DNA of 64,000 nt from Nonomuraea angiospora (GCF_014873145.1 NZ_JADBEK010000001.1:11160001-11224000), one strand, 5' to 3'; counted from the first letter of the stretch, positions 22,421 to 32,011 are shown. The notes: generated from the sequence alone by a model not told the origin. Numbers and translations are program-made.

Positions 22421-24658
22421 ATGAAGTTCACCGACGGGCTCTGGCAGCTGCGCCCCGGCGTCACCGCGCTGTACGCGGCCGAGGCGTACGACATCGCCAC
22501 CGAGGAGGGCGCGTTCACCGTGACCGCGCCCACCACCGTCATCCACCGCCGCGGCGACACCCTCAACCGGCCGGTCCTCTCGCTGAGGCTGTCGTCGCCG
22601 CTGGCGAACGTGATCCGCGTCCGCATCGAGCACCACGCGAGCGACGGCCGCGGCTTCGACCTCGTCGGCGCCGAGGACGGCCACGGCATCGTCAAGACGG
22701 ACGGCGCGACGACGCTCACCAGCGGCGAGCTGAGCGCGACCATGGCACCCGGAGCCCCCTGGAACCTGTCGTTCCACGCCGGCGGCCGCCCGCTGACCTC
22801 CAGCGGGCACAAGTCCATCGGCCACTTCCGGCTCGCCGACGAAGCGCAGGTCGATCCGCCGCCGGTCGGCGGCGCCCGCGCCTCCGTCCACCTCGCCCAG
22901 CAGCTCGCGCTGGACGTGGGCGAGGTGGTCTACGGGCTGGGGGAGCGCTTCGGGCCGCTGGTCAAGAACGGCCAGACGGTGGAGATCTGGAACGCCGACG
23001 GCGGGACCTCCTCGGAGCAGGCCTACAAGAACGTGCCGTTCTACCTCACCAACCGCGGATACGGCGTCTTCGTGAACCACCCGGGGCACGTCTCGTACGA
23101 GATCGGGTCGGAGACGGTGCAACGCGTGCAGTTCTCGGTCGCGGGGGAGAGCCTCGAATACTTCGTGATCTACGGGCCCACCCCGAAGCAGATCCTGGAA
23201 CGCTACACCGCCCTCACCGGCCGCCCCGCGCGCCTGCCCGCCTGGTCCTACGGCCTGTGGCTGTCGACCTCGTTCACCACCGACTACGACGAGCGGACGG
23301 TGACCTCGTTCATCGACGGCATGGCCGAGCGCGACCTGCCGCTGTCGGTCTTCCACTTCGACTGCTTCTGGATGCGCGAGTTCAACTGGTGCGACTTCCA
23401 GTGGGACCCGCGGGTCTTCCCCGACCCCGAGGGCATGCTGGCCCGGCTGCACGCCAAGGACCTGCGCGTCTGCGTGTGGATCAACCCCTACATCGCCCAG
23501 CGCTCACCGCTGTTCGCCGAGGCCGCCGCGCAGGGCTTCCTGCTGAAGCGCCCGGACGGGTCGGTCTGGCAATGGGACCTGTGGCAGGCCGGCATGGGGC
23601 TCGTCGACTTCACCAACCCGGAGGCGACGCGCTGGTTCCAGTCGAAGCTGCGCGCGCTGCAGGACCAGGGGGTCGACGCGTTCAAGACCGACTTCGGGGA
23701 GCGCATCCCGCTCGACGTCGCCTACTTCGACGGCTCCTCGCCCGAACGCATGCACAACCTCTACACCCACCTCTACAACACGGCGGTGTTCGAGGTGCTC
23801 GAAGAGCGGCGCGGCCGGGGCGAGGCGGTGCTGTTCGCACGGTCGGCGACCGCGGGCGGCCAGCGGCTGCCGGTCCACTGGGGCGGCGACTCGGGATCGA
23901 CGTACGGGTCCATGGCGGAGACCCTGCGCGGCGGCCTGTCGCTCGCGTTCTCCGGCTTCTCCTTCTGGAGCCACGACATCGGCGGCTTCGAGGGCACCCC
24001 CGACCCCGGCGTCTTCAAGCGCTGGGTCGCCTTCGGGCTCATGTCCTCCCACTCGCGGCTGCACGGCTCCACCTCCTACCGCGTTCCGTGGGCCTTCGAC
24101 GAGGAGGCCGTGGCGGTGACCCGGCTGTTCACGAAGCTCAAGCTGCGCCTGATGCCGTACCTGCACCAGGCGGGCCTCGAGGCGCACGAGAGCGGGACGC
24201 CCCTGATGCGGCCCATGGCGATGGAGTTCCCCGGCGACCGCAACGCCGCCCACCTCGACACCCAGTACATGCTCGGCCCGGACCTGCTCGTCGCGCCCGT
24301 CTTCACCCCCGACGGGACGGTGGAGCTCTACCTGCCCGACGGCACGTGGACGAACCACCTGACGGGGGAGCGCGTCGAGGGCGGGCGCTGGCGCACCGAG
24401 CGGCACGGCTTCACCTCGATGCCGATCTACGTGCGCGAAGGCGCCGTCCTGCCCATCGGGGCCAGGGACGACCGGCCGGACTACGACTACCTCGACGGCC
24501 TGACCCTGCGCGTCCACCCGGGACCGGACGGCGAGACCACCCTCACCGTCACCGATCACGCCTCCGGCGAGCCCGCCCGGTTCACCGTCACCCGCTCCGG
24601 CGGCGAGGTCCGGGTCTCCTCCACCCTCGCCTCCGGCTGGACGTACGAACTCGCCTGA
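22421..24658 (+). CDS. Family 31 alpha-xylosidase (YicI type)
   Basis: The 745-residue enzyme should remove alpha-linked xylose from the non-reducing end of imported xyloglucan or isoprimeverose-like oligosaccharides. It has the YicI-specific motif HFDCFWMREFNWCDF, the nucleophile in KTDFGERIP (Asp424) and the acid/base in HWGGDS (Asp490). These are close in position to Asp416 and Asp482 of E. coli YicI. The N-terminal beta-sandwich and C-terminal sandwich domains are present and there is no signal peptide, so it is cytoplasmic. It is the last gene of the transporter operon. Together with GH43 it points to xylosyl/arabinosyl side-chain removal. Confidence 0.94.
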   Translation: MKFTDGLWQLRPGVTALYAAEAYDIATEEGAFTVTAPTTVIHRRGDTLNRPVLSLRLSSPLANVIRVRIEHHASDGRGFDLVGAEDGHGIVKTDGATTLTSGELSATMAPGAPWNLSFHAGGRPLTSSGHKSIGHFRLADEAQVDPPPVGGARASVHLAQQLALDVGEVVYGLGERFGPLVKNGQTVEIWNADGGTSSEQAYKNVPFYLTNRGYGVFVNHPGHVSYEIGSETVQRVQFSVAGESLEYFVIYGPTPKQILERYTALTGRPARLPAWSYGLWLSTSFTTDYDERTVTSFIDGMAERDLPLSVFHFDCFWMREFNWCDFQWDPRVFPDPEGMLARLHAKDLRVCVWINPYIAQRSPLFAEAAAQGFLLKRPDGSVWQWDLWQAGMGLVDFTNPEATRWFQSKLRALQDQGVDAFKTDFGERIPLDVAYFDGSSPERMHNLYTHLYNTAVFEVLEERRGRGEAVLFARSATAGGQRLPVHWGGDSGSTYGSMAETLRGGLSLAFSGFSFWSHDIGGFEGTPDPGVFKRWVAFGLMSSHSRLHGSTSYRVPWAFDEEAVAVTRLFTKLKLRLMPYLHQAGLEAHESGTPLMRPMAMEFPGDRNAAHLDTQYMLGPDLLVAPVFTPDGTVELYLPDGTWTNHLTGERVEGGRWRTERHGFTSMPIYVREGAVLPIGARDDRPDYDYLDGLTLRVHPGPDGETTLTVTDHASGEPARFTVTRSGGEVRVSSTLASGWTYELA

Positions 24659-24666
24659 CGGCGCGG

Positions 24667-24786
24667 TCAGCGGACGGGCAGGAGCAACCGCCGACGGGTG
24701 CCGCGGGTCGCGGAAGACCTGCTGGTCGGCGGTGCGGAGGGTGGTGGCGCCGGCGCGGGGCTCGCCGGTGCCCGGGGTTGCGGTTG
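24667..24786 (-). pseudogene. C-terminal remnant of a CocE/NonD-type hydrolase
   Basis: On the minus strand the sequence reads FRRYNRNPG, then after a frame change GTGEPRAGATTLRTADQQVF and RDPRHPSAV, then after another change LLPVR and a stop. The order NFPRYNRNPNTG... TLRxAxQxVxxDxxxPSxLxLPV is the known ending of CocE/NonD (X-Pro dipeptidyl-peptidase-like) hydrolases. Only the last 40 residues remain, with at least two frameshifts. The rest has been lost and is replaced by the esterase remnant that follows. Confidence 0.55.
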
Positions 24787-24801
24787 TAGCGGCGGAAGCC
24801 G

Positions 24802-25637
<836 letters not shown>

Positions 25638-25656
25638 GCGCCGGAACGTCTCCCGC

Positions 25657-26673
25657 TCAGTCGCGCGGCCGGGCGGGCCCGGTGGTGGCGCGCAGCGAGA
25701 TGGGCGGGGCCAGCAGCAGGTGGCGCTGCGGGGTGCCGGGGTCGGCGACGCGCTGGATGAGCAGCTCCACGGCGCGGGCGCCCAGCTCGTCGGCCGGGAC
25801 GTCGGCGGCGGTGAGCGGCGGGTGCAGGCTCTCGGCCCAGCGCTGGGCCGCGACCCCGGCGATGGAGAAGTCGCCGGGCACGCTCAGGCCCGCTTCGGCC
25901 AGCCCCCGGTACATGCCGGACACCGCCGCCTCGTTGATGGTGGCGACGGCGGTCAGCCCCGGGTGCTCGGCGAGGAGCTGCTGCAGGCACGCCTGCCCGG
26001 CCTGGGCGTCGTCGGCGCAGCAGACCCGCACGCCGCGCAGGCCGCGCTCGGCGATGGCGCGGTCGAAGCCGGCCTGCGCCCGGTGGCCGGGGCCGTAGCC
26101 GGCCGCGACCAGTTCGGCGCTGCGGTTGATCAGCGCTAGCCGCCGGTGGCCGAGATCGGCCAGGTGGTGGACGCACCTGGCGATCAGCGTCTCGTAGTCG
26201 ATGTCCACCCAGGACATGCCCTCCGGGTGCCGGGTGCGGCCGATGCCGACGAACGGCAGGCCGAGCCCCTGCAGCCGGGCGACCCGGTCGTCCTCCAGCC
26301 GGATCTCCATGAGGATGACGCCGTCCACGCGCCGGCCGGTGACGACGCGCTCGAAGGAGCGCTCGTGCTCGCCGCCGGAAGGCGACAGCAGGACGTCCAG
26401 GTCGGCGCGGGCGGCGGCGTCGACCACGCTGGCCACGAAGCCGAGCTGCATGTCGGTCAGGCGCTGGCTGGCCGGCGGGATGACCAGGCCGATCGTCCGG
26501 GTGCGGCCCTCCTTCAGCGCCCTGGCCGAGGCGTTGGGCCGGTAGCCCAGCTCGTCGATGACCGTCAGGATGCGGCGCTTGGTCTCCTCCGACACCGGGC
26601 GCTTGCCGGTGAGCGCGTACGAGACGGTGCTGCGCGACACGCCCGCCCGCTTGGCGATCTCTCCGATGTTCAC
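25657..26673 (-). CDS. LacI-family regulator next to a secreted glycosidase
   Basis: The protein starts VNIGEIAKRAGVSRSTVSYA, a LacI helix-turn-helix of the TVSYALTGKRPVS subtype, with the hinge helix NASARALKEGRTRTIGLV, followed by a sugar-sensing domain. It is 338 residues long. I chose the GTG at 26673 because GAGGAGC lies just upstream; the open frame to 26730 contains the operator and is not likely coding. It is downstream of and in the same direction as the ricin-domain glycosidase. Palindromes GAAYCGRTTC lie upstream of both genes, so it probably represses itself and the glycosidase. Confidence 0.9.
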   Translation of the reverse strand: MNIGEIAKRAGVSRSTVSYALTGKRPVSEETKRRILTVIDELGYRPNASARALKEGRTRTIGLVIPPASQRLTDMQLGFVASVVDAAARADLDVLLSPSGGEHERSFERVVTGRRVDGVILMEIRLEDDRVARLQGLGLPFVGIGRTRHPEGMSWVDIDYETLIARCVHHLADLGHRRLALINRSAELVAAGYGPGHRAQAGFDRAIAERGLRGVRVCCADDAQAGQACLQQLLAEHPGLTAVATINEAAVSGMYRGLAEAGLSVPGDFSIAGVAAQRWAESLHPPLTAADVPADELGARAVELLIQRVADPGTPQRHLLLAPPISLRATTGPARPRD

Positions 26674-26718
26674 CCGTGCTCCTCGCCCGATGCCGCCGGT
26701 CGGCGACCATCGTAGGTC

Positions 26719-26728
26719 GAACCGGTTC
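26719..26728. promoter_or_regulatory. GAAYCGRTTC site 2 (upstream of the LacI gene)
   Basis: GAACCGGTTC is a perfect 10-bp palindrome with the CG-centred LacI layout. It lies 46 bases upstream of the LacI start codon and ten bases after the glycosidase stop, a position suited to autorepression. Confidence 0.6.
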
Positions 26729-26737
26729 ATGTGGCGC

Positions 26738-28543
26738 TCATCGGCCCCAGAGCCGCCAGGTCTGGTTGAGCGGGCCGGCCTGGCCGGCAGGGTTGCAGGT
26801 CCACTGGTGGACAGGGGCCTTGGGCGCGGTCGAGATGGTGCTGACGTCGACGCACTTGCCGCTGTGGCGGGCGACGAGCTGGTGGTCGTGGGGATCGTTG
26901 CCCGCGTAGGTGACCCTGCGCAGGGTGAACTGCTGGTTCTGCGCGCCGCCGGCGCACGTCCACTGGAGCACCGCCGCGCCGTCGGCCGTGGAGGACCCGC
27001 TCACGTCGAGGCACTTGCCGCTCTGCTGGTTGACCAGCGTGTAGGTGTTCGCCACGCCGGCGACCGGCCGGAAGTTCCACAGCTGCTGGTCGCCGCCCTC
27101 GCAGTAGAACTGCTGCTGCACGTTGCCGTCGGCCGTGCCGAGGTCGGTGTTGTCCAGGCACTGCTGGGAGTGCTGCGCGACGGCGACGGACTGGAAGCCG
27201 CCGTCCGACGGCGGCAGCAGGGTGATGGTGAACGTGTCGTCGGCGTTGGTGTGCGGCAGGTTCACCGTGGCGGCGTTGCCGGACAGCGTCAGGACCGTGT
27301 CCTGAACGGTGATCGGCCCCTGGACCGCGCCTCCGCCGTTGAACGGGATGCGCTGCACGACCGCGCGGACCTGGTTGTTCTGCACGATGCCGCTGGTGGC
27401 GTCGAGCCGCCGCAGGCCGACGGCGACGTTGCCGGTCGTCCCGCCGCCGCCCACGAGGACCTTGGCCGCGCCGGTCGTCCTGGTGGCGAAGGCGTCGTAC
27501 GCCGGGCTCGGGGTCGTCGAGACGATCTGGCCGGTCTGGGAGCCGTAGAAGCGGTAGACCCACCATTCGCCCTTGGGCAGGTGCTGGCCCGCGCTGTTGC
27601 GGACGAGCAGGTTCGCCAGGTCGTTGTGCAGGTTGCCGGCGCTCGCCCAGTTCGCGCGCAGCCCGTCGGCGCCCGCCCGCTCCAGCCGGGCGATGTACCA
27701 CGCGCCGTCTCCCGGGTTCTGCTCGTTGGAGGCGGCGTACTCGTTGATCTGGTACGGCCGCGGATGCGGGATGCCGCGCGCGTCGAGCGTGGCGTTGGCG
27801 GCCGCCACGTTGGCCACCGGGTCGCCGGGGAGGGAGTGCCAGCTGACGATGTCGGGGACGACGTTGTTCGCGCGGACGAAGTCGAGGTAGGCGTTCCAGA
27901 AGGCGTGCGTGGTGGAGGGCACGCAGGCGCAGCTGGGGCCGACGATCAGGTGGCCGGGGAAGGCGGCGCGGATGCGCTGGTAGCTGCGGCGCCACAGCTC
28001 GAAGTACTGGGCCTGCGGGCGGTTCCAGAACAGGGACAGGTTGGGCTCGTTCCAGATGTCCCACTGCACGGTGATCCCGGCGGCCCGAACGTCGTTGATC
28101 AGGCGGGTGAGGAAGGCGTCGTAGTCGGACCAGTCGCCGTTGTCGCCGGGGAAGCGCGAGATCGGATAGCCGTCGGCGCCCCACAGGTCGTGCGGGAGGA
28201 TGATGAACTGGCCGCCGAGCGCGATCGTCCGGCGGGCCTGGGCCAGCGTCGCGTTCCACCTGCGGTCGTAGGCGCCCGACACCCAGCCGCCGGGCGAGCC
28301 GAGCTGCGCGCCGCCGGCCCGCATGTACCGGAACTTCACGTCGCGGAAGAAGTGGTCCGCCGGTCCTGACGCGTTCTCCGTCATGCCGTAGATCCAGCCG
28401 GACGCGCGGTAGGCCGGGGCGCCGCCGGCCACGGAGAAGTCGACGCTGATGGATTCGTCCGCGGCCTGCGCCGGCGCCGGGACGGCCTGGAGGGTGGCGG
28501 CGATGAGCATCGCGGCCAGTGCGCGACGTGCGGTGATCGTCAT
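26738..28543 (-). CDS. Secreted glycoside hydrolase (clan GH-A, GH39-like) with ricin-type lectin domain
   Basis: This 601-residue protein has a Sec signal peptide (MTITARRALAAMLIAATLQA, cleavage near AQA-AD, residue 28). The TIM barrel carries the acid/base in WDIWNEPN (Glu166) and the nucleophile in QINEYA (Glu268), the clan GH-A arrangement seen in GH39-like enzymes. Residues from about 470 to the end form a beta-trefoil (CBM13) with repeats ending in QQLWNF, QNQQFTL and LNQTWRL and paired Cys residues. It probably degrades a plant polysaccharide outside the cell. AAGGAGC sets the ATG at 28543. Two GAAYCGRTTC sites lie upstream, so the LacI protein downstream is the likely repressor. Confidence 0.85.
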   Translation of the reverse strand: MTITARRALAAMLIAATLQAVPAPAQAADESISVDFSVAGGAPAYRASGWIYGMTENASGPADHFFRDVKFRYMRAGGAQLGSPGGWVSGAYDRRWNATLAQARRTIALGGQFIILPHDLWGADGYPISRFPGDNGDWSDYDAFLTRLINDVRAAGITVQWDIWNEPNLSLFWNRPQAQYFELWRRSYQRIRAAFPGHLIVGPSCACVPSTTHAFWNAYLDFVRANNVVPDIVSWHSLPGDPVANVAAANATLDARGIPHPRPYQINEYAASNEQNPGDGAWYIARLERAGADGLRANWASAGNLHNDLANLLVRNSAGQHLPKGEWWVYRFYGSQTGQIVSTTPSPAYDAFATRTTGAAKVLVGGGGTTGNVAVGLRRLDATSGIVQNNQVRAVVQRIPFNGGGAVQGPITVQDTVLTLSGNAATVNLPHTNADDTFTITLLPPSDGGFQSVAVAQHSQQCLDNTDLGTADGNVQQQFYCEGGDQQLWNFRPVAGVANTYTLVNQQSGKCLDVSGSSTADGAAVLQWTCAGGAQNQQFTLRRVTYAGNDPHDHQLVARHSGKCVDVSTISTAPKAPVHQWTCNPAGQAGPLNQTWRLWGR

Positions 28544-28592
28544 CTTGGGTGGCTCCTTCGAGAGTTGGGGGGAAGGGAAGGACCACGAGGGG

Positions 28593-28602
28593 GAATCGGT
28601 TC
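28593..28602. promoter_or_regulatory. GAAYCGRTTC site 3 (upstream of the glycosidase)
   Basis: GAATCGGTTC lies 50 bases upstream of the glycosidase start codon and matches the shared core with one break in symmetry. With site 4, 57 bp away, it could allow looping or cooperative binding of the LacI protein. Confidence 0.5.
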
Positions 28603-28649
28603 GGCGTACAGATGTGCAGGCACGGCAAAGGTGCACCGGGAGCGTTAGC

Positions 28650-28659
28650 GAATCGATTC
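28650..28659. promoter_or_regulatory. GAAYCGRTTC site 4 (upstream of the glycosidase)
   Basis: GAATCGATTC is the centre of a perfect 12-bp palindrome (CGAATCGATTCG, 28649-28660). It has the same core as the site at 25615 and lies about 107 bases upstream of the glycosidase start, where a promoter is expected. Confidence 0.6.
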
Positions 28660-28713
28660 GATCGGATCGTAGATCTCGCCCGGAGACGTGTCAACGGCGC
28701 CGGGCGAGGCGGT

Positions 28714-29925
28714 TCAGGCCGGGGTGCGGTTCACCAGGACGCGGCCGAGGACGACCGTGACGGTCCCGGCCAGGACGACGGAGAGCAGGCCGACGCGCAG
28801 GCTGGTGAGGTCGGCGACGAACCCGACGAGGGGAGGCGACAGCAGGAACCCCCCGCGCAGCAGCCAGCTGACGATGGTCAGGCCGGCGCCGGCGGGCAGC
28901 CCGGGCAGTTCGTCGGCGGTGTGCATGGCGGCCGGGACGAGCGTGGCGACGCCGAGCCCGGCGAGGGCGAAGCCGGCCAGCGCGGCCGGAACCGACGGCA
29001 TGGCGAGGGCGGCGCCCATGCCGATCGCGGCCAGCGCCCCTCCGGCCCGCACGACGGTGCGCTGCCCGAAGCGGTCCACGACGCGGTCGCCGCTGAGGCG
29101 GCCGACGGTCATGGCGACCTGGAGGGCCACGACGGCCAGACCGGCGGTGGCGGCGTCGGTGCGCAGGTCGCCGCTCAGGTAGAGCGCGCCCCAGGACGCG
29201 CCGGCGTCCTCGACCAGGGTGCCGCACGCGGCCAGCACGCCGAGCGCGGCGAGCATCCGTACGGCGGCGCCGGTGAACGAGCGCCGCCCCGCACGGCGGG
29301 AGGGGTCGCCGTCCTGGGCCTCGGCAGGGCGTTCGGCATCTTCCGGGCCGGGGAGCAGGAACCGGTAGGCGACGAGGGCGGTCACGCTGAACAGCGTCGC
29401 CGAGATGCCCAGGTGGACCGCGAGGGGGATGTCGAGGCCGGCGGCGGCCGAGCCCATCAGGCCGCCCAGGACCGCGCCGACGCTCCACACGCCGTGCAGC
29501 GAATTGACGATGGACCGGCCGTAAAGACGCTGCACCCGCAGGCCGTGGGCGTTCTGCGCGACGTCGACGATCGCGTCGAGGGCCCCCACGACGAACAGCA
29601 CGCCGCCGAAGGCCACCCAGTTCGGCACAAAGGGGATGAACAGCGTGGCGACAGTGGTCACCACGATCCCCATCGACGCCACGCGCGCGGAGCGGAAGCG
29701 GCGGATGGCGGCGCCGGCGAGCAGCCCGGCCAGCAGCGCGCCGACCGGGTGCGCGGCCAGCGCGGTGCCGAAGACGGCGTTGCTCAGGCCGAGCTCGGCC
29801 TTGATCTGCGGGTAGCGCGGGACGATGTTGAAGAACACGGCGCCGTTGGTGAGGAACAGCGCGGCGACGGCGGCGCGGGCCAGGCGGGCCTGGCGAGTGG
29901 GCGTGGTGAGGGGGGCAGCGGGCAT
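28714..29925 (-). CDS. MFS transporter (12 membrane segments)
   Basis: The 403-residue protein begins with a hydrophobic segment containing FNIVPRYPQIKAELGLSNAV and has about twelve membrane segments in two halves, separated by a charged loop near residues 195-215. The pattern (FGTALAAHPVGALLAG; HGVWSVGAVLGGLMG) is that of the fucose-permease-like/YbjJ group of the major facilitator superfamily. The substrate is unknown. It is the third gene of an acetyltransferase-TetR-MFS operon, 34 bp after the TetR stop, so it is probably an exporter induced by the TetR ligand. Confidence 0.87.
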   Translation of the reverse strand: MPAAPLTTPTRQARLARAAVAALFLTNGAVFFNIVPRYPQIKAELGLSNAVFGTALAAHPVGALLAGLLAGAAIRRFRSARVASMGIVVTTVATLFIPFVPNWVAFGGVLFVVGALDAIVDVAQNAHGLRVQRLYGRSIVNSLHGVWSVGAVLGGLMGSAAAGLDIPLAVHLGISATLFSVTALVAYRFLLPGPEDAERPAEAQDGDPSRRAGRRSFTGAAVRMLAALGVLAACGTLVEDAGASWGALYLSGDLRTDAATAGLAVVALQVAMTVGRLSGDRVVDRFGQRTVVRAGGALAAIGMGAALAMPSVPAALAGFALAGLGVATLVPAAMHTADELPGLPAGAGLTIVSWLLRGGFLLSPPLVGFVADLTSLRVGLLSVVLAGTVTVVLGRVLVNRTPA

Positions 29926-29959
29926 CGGCTTTCCGATCGCGTAGGCGCGGAGGAGGGGA

Positions 29960-30520
29960 TCAGCGCAGGTACCGGTGGATGGCGTGGCGGATCTGCCCGG
30001 GCGTCATCGGGTCGGTCGACAGGGCGCTGTGCAGCACGAGCCCTTCGATGAGCGCGTCGAGCTCCCGGGCGGTGGTGGCGTCGAAGTGGCGTTCCAGCGC
30101 CCGGCGGCTGCGCGCCATCCAGGCCTGGGTGACGGTCCGCAGGGCCGGGTTGCGGGCCGCGGCCACGTACAGCTCGACGGTGAGGACGAGGTCGTGCCGC
30201 GAGCCGAGCAGGTCGTCCGACACCAGCGTGATGACGGCCTCGACCGCCGCGTCACGGTCCGGGGCGGCGCTCAGGCGCTCGTCGAAGACGCGGGCCACCG
30301 AGTCGGCGTGCCGGGTGAACGCCTCGGCGAGCACCTCGTCCAGTGACGTGAAGTGGTAGGTCATCGAGCCCAGCGGCACGTCGGCGGCGCGGGCGATCTC
30401 CCGGTGCGTCGTCCCGGCGACGCCGCGCTCGGCGATGACGGTGAGTGCCGCGTCGATCAGCCGGTCCCGCCGCCCGGGGTCGTGCCGGCGAGGCCGCCGC
30501 GGGGCGGCGGGGCCGCTCAC
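29960..30520 (-). CDS. TetR-family transcriptional regulator
   Basis: The 186-residue protein has a helix-turn-helix in the segment LIDAALTVIAERGVAGTTHR to PLGSMTYHFTSLDEVL, with a tetracyclin-repressor-type C-terminal domain (about residues 85-180) for ligand binding. The GTG at 30520 overlaps the acetyltransferase stop as GTGA; the longer frame upstream is a shadow. It lies between the acetyltransferase and the MFS gene in one operon. The two TGTACG-type inverted repeats just upstream of the acetyltransferase are its likely binding sites. Confidence 0.88.
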   Translation of the reverse strand: MSGPAAPRRPRRHDPGRRDRLIDAALTVIAERGVAGTTHREIARAADVPLGSMTYHFTSLDEVLAEAFTRHADSVARVFDERLSAAPDRDAAVEAVITLVSDDLLGSRHDLVLTVELYVAAARNPALRTVTQAWMARSRRALERHFDATTARELDALIEGLVLHSALSTDPMTPGQIRHAIHRYLR

Positions 30521-31104
30521 GGCGTGCCTGGCTCGATCGTGCGGATCACGCGGGCGGGATTGCCCACCGCCACGACGTTCGCCGGGAGATCCCGGGTGAC
30601 CACCGCGCCGGCGCCGACCACGGTGTTCTCCCCGATCGTGACCCCGCCCAGGACGATCGCCCCGCTGCCCAGCCACACGTTGTCGCCGATGGTGATCGGC
30701 TCGGCGGCCTCCCACTTCGCGCGGCGGAGCTCCGGGTCGAGCGGGTGCGTCGGCGTCATGAGCTGCACGTAGGAGCCGATCTGCACGTCGTCGCCGATGA
30801 CGATCGGCGCGACGTCCAGGGCGACGAGCCCGAAGTTGGCGAACGTTCGCGCGCCGATCCTGAGGTGGCTGCCGTAGTCGACCCGCAGCGGCGGCCGGAT
30901 CTCCGTGCCCTCGCCGATCGCGCCCAGCAGCTCGGTGAGCAGCCGGCGCCGCTCCCGCGGATCGCGGGCCGGCGTCGCGTTGAACGCCTCCATCAGGTCC
31001 GCCGCGCGCAGCATGTGCTCGGCCAGCTCCGGATCGTCGGCGATGTAGAGGTCGCCGGCGAGCATCCGTTCGCGCATCGGGCGGTCAGCAAAGTCGGACA
31101 TCAT
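30517..31104 (-). CDS. Maltose/galactoside O-acetyltransferase-like hexapeptide protein
   Basis: The protein of about 195 residues has an N-terminal Mac domain (MRERMLAGDLYIADDPELAE) and a C-terminal left-handed beta-helix with hexapeptide repeats, including IGDNVWLGSGAIVLGGVTIG and VVGAGAVVTRDLPANVVAVG. The active-site His is in MTPTHPLD. It should transfer acetyl from acetyl-CoA to a hydroxyl of a sugar or similar small molecule. The ATG at 31104 (or 31101) has no purine-rich site upstream, and a TetR-type palindrome abuts it, so a leaderless transcript is possible. It is the first gene of the operon. Confidence 0.88.
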   Translation of the reverse strand: MMSDFADRPMRERMLAGDLYIADDPELAEHMLRAADLMEAFNATPARDPRERRRLLTELLGAIGEGTEIRPPLRVDYGSHLRIGARTFANFGLVALDVAPIVIGDDVQIGSYVQLMTPTHPLDPELRRAKWEAAEPITIGDNVWLGSGAIVLGGVTIGENTVVGAGAVVTRDLPANVVAVGNPARVIRTIEPGTP

Positions 31105-31119
31105 ACGTACAAGCGTACA
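31104..31119. promoter_or_regulatory. TetR-type operator, site 1
   Basis: TACGTACAAGCGTACA contains inverted TGTACG-like half-sites with an AT/GC centre. It starts directly at the acetyltransferase start codon. It shares the half-site with site 2, seven bases away. Confidence 0.5.
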
Positions 31120-31125
31120 CATCGG

Positions 31126-31141
31126 ATGTACGTGCGTACAT
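31126..31141. promoter_or_regulatory. TetR-type operator, site 2
   Basis: ATGTACGTGCGTACAT is an almost perfect 16-bp palindrome (ATGTACG-YR-CGTACAT). It lies 22 bp from site 1 in register and upstream of the acetyltransferase-TetR-MFS operon, so the TetR protein encoded in that operon is the likely ligand. Confidence 0.65.
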
Positions 31142-31176
31142 ATCAGCCCATATCGCGACGCCCCTCGCCGCCGGCC

Positions 31177-31410
31177 TCAGTCGGTGGGCTCGGCGTCAGG
31201 GCGAACGTCCTCGCCCTCCTCGACTGCCTCGTGCCGCTCCTGCTCGACCTTCTCCTCGGGATCGAGCGGCGGCTCGACGGGTTCCGCCGGTATCGGCCGT
31301 CGCGTCTCCCGGACTTCGACTCCGGCCCGTGCGGCGATGGTGTCGCTCTCTCCGTTGACGCGGCCGGCTGCGGCCGGCAGGTCCGCGGGCATCTCGTCCT
31401 GTCCGTTCAT
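31177..31410 (-). CDS. Small acidic protein of unknown function
   Basis: The 77-residue protein starts MNGQDEMPADLPAAAGRVNG and is rich in Glu, Pro and Arg (PAEPVEPPLDPEEKVEQE), with no hydrophobic core, so it is probably disordered. A GAGGCG site five bases before the ATG at 31410 supports this start; a longer frame to 31446 is less likely. It follows the CsbD-like gene in the same direction, separated by a strong hairpin. I do not recognise a named family. Codon use and the ribosome binding site suggest a real gene. Confidence 0.6.
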   Translation of the reverse strand: MNGQDEMPADLPAAAGRVNGESDTIAARAGVEVRETRRPIPAEPVEPPLDPEEKVEQERHEAVEEGEDVRPDAEPTD

Positions 31411-31455
31411 GACCCGCCTCTGCCCGAACCTTGACGTCCAAACCACCGAGCACCG

Positions 31456-31499
31456 GACGGCGGCGGGAGCCCATTCCCGGAAGGGCTGCCGCCGCCGTC
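31456..31499 (-). terminator. Strong hairpin downstream of the CsbD-like gene
   Basis: An 11-bp perfect stem (31456-31466 with 31489-31499) continues after one mismatch into a 5-bp inner stem (31468-31472 with 31483-31487) with a 10-base loop. It begins eight bases after the CsbD-like stop. It lacks a U-run, as is common for terminators in high-GC actinobacteria. Confidence 0.75.
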
Positions 31500-31506
31500 G
31501 GTCGAT

Positions 31507-31680
31507 CTATTTCTTGAAGGCGTCCTTCGCCTTCTCCTTCGCCTGTCGCAGATTGGCCTTGGCCTTCTCTGCCCTGCCCTTGGCCTGCAGAGACTCGTTG
31601 TCGGTGAGATCGCCGGCGCGCTCCTTGGCCATGCCCTTGATCTCCTCGGCCTTGCCCTTGGCCTTTTCCTTCCGGGACAT
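31507..31680 (-). CDS. CsbD-like small stress protein
   Basis: This 57-residue protein starts MSRKEKAKGKAEEIKGMAKE and continues AGDLTDNESLQAKGRAEKAK, a charged, lysine- and alanine-rich helical pattern that matches the CsbD family (general stress proteins of unknown function, SigB-dependent in Bacillus). A strong AGGAGGAG site precedes the ATG. It is too short for usual ORF cut-offs and is easily missed. It lies upstream of the small acidic protein, and a hairpin follows its stop. Confidence 0.88.
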   Translation of the reverse strand: MSRKEKAKGKAEEIKGMAKERAGDLTDNESLQAKGRAEKAKANLRQAKEKAKDAFKK

Positions 31681-32011
31681 ATTCATCTCCTCCTGTGCGT
31701 ACGGATGTAAACGCTTTTCCGCTATTCAGGAACGGGTTCTTCCACTGCCCGGATGGCGGGCGAATACACGCTTCGCCCGCCCGCGCCGTCGTACGAAGCG
31801 GCCTGCGCGGCGAAATCGGACCTCCATCTCGGACCGGAATCGGTCCTGTCCCCCCGTCCGATCCGCCAGCAGCATGGTCAACGCACCCGATGCCCCTGAG
31901 AGAGGAAGAGATCGTGGGACGGACCATCGCGGACATGTCGCCCTTGAGCCCGGCGAGGCAGCGACTGATCTCCTGGAACGGCGCCACCACGTCGGCGGGC
32001 GGTGAGCGCTG
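31681..32011. other. Region between the CsbD-like gene and the DMT transporter
   Basis: This 331-bp stretch should hold the CsbD-like promoter (minus strand) and the DMT transporter promoter. No convincing gene is seen except a possible 32-codon ORF from 31914, described separately. The middle part (31740-31880) shows nothing I can interpret. Confidence 0.4.
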
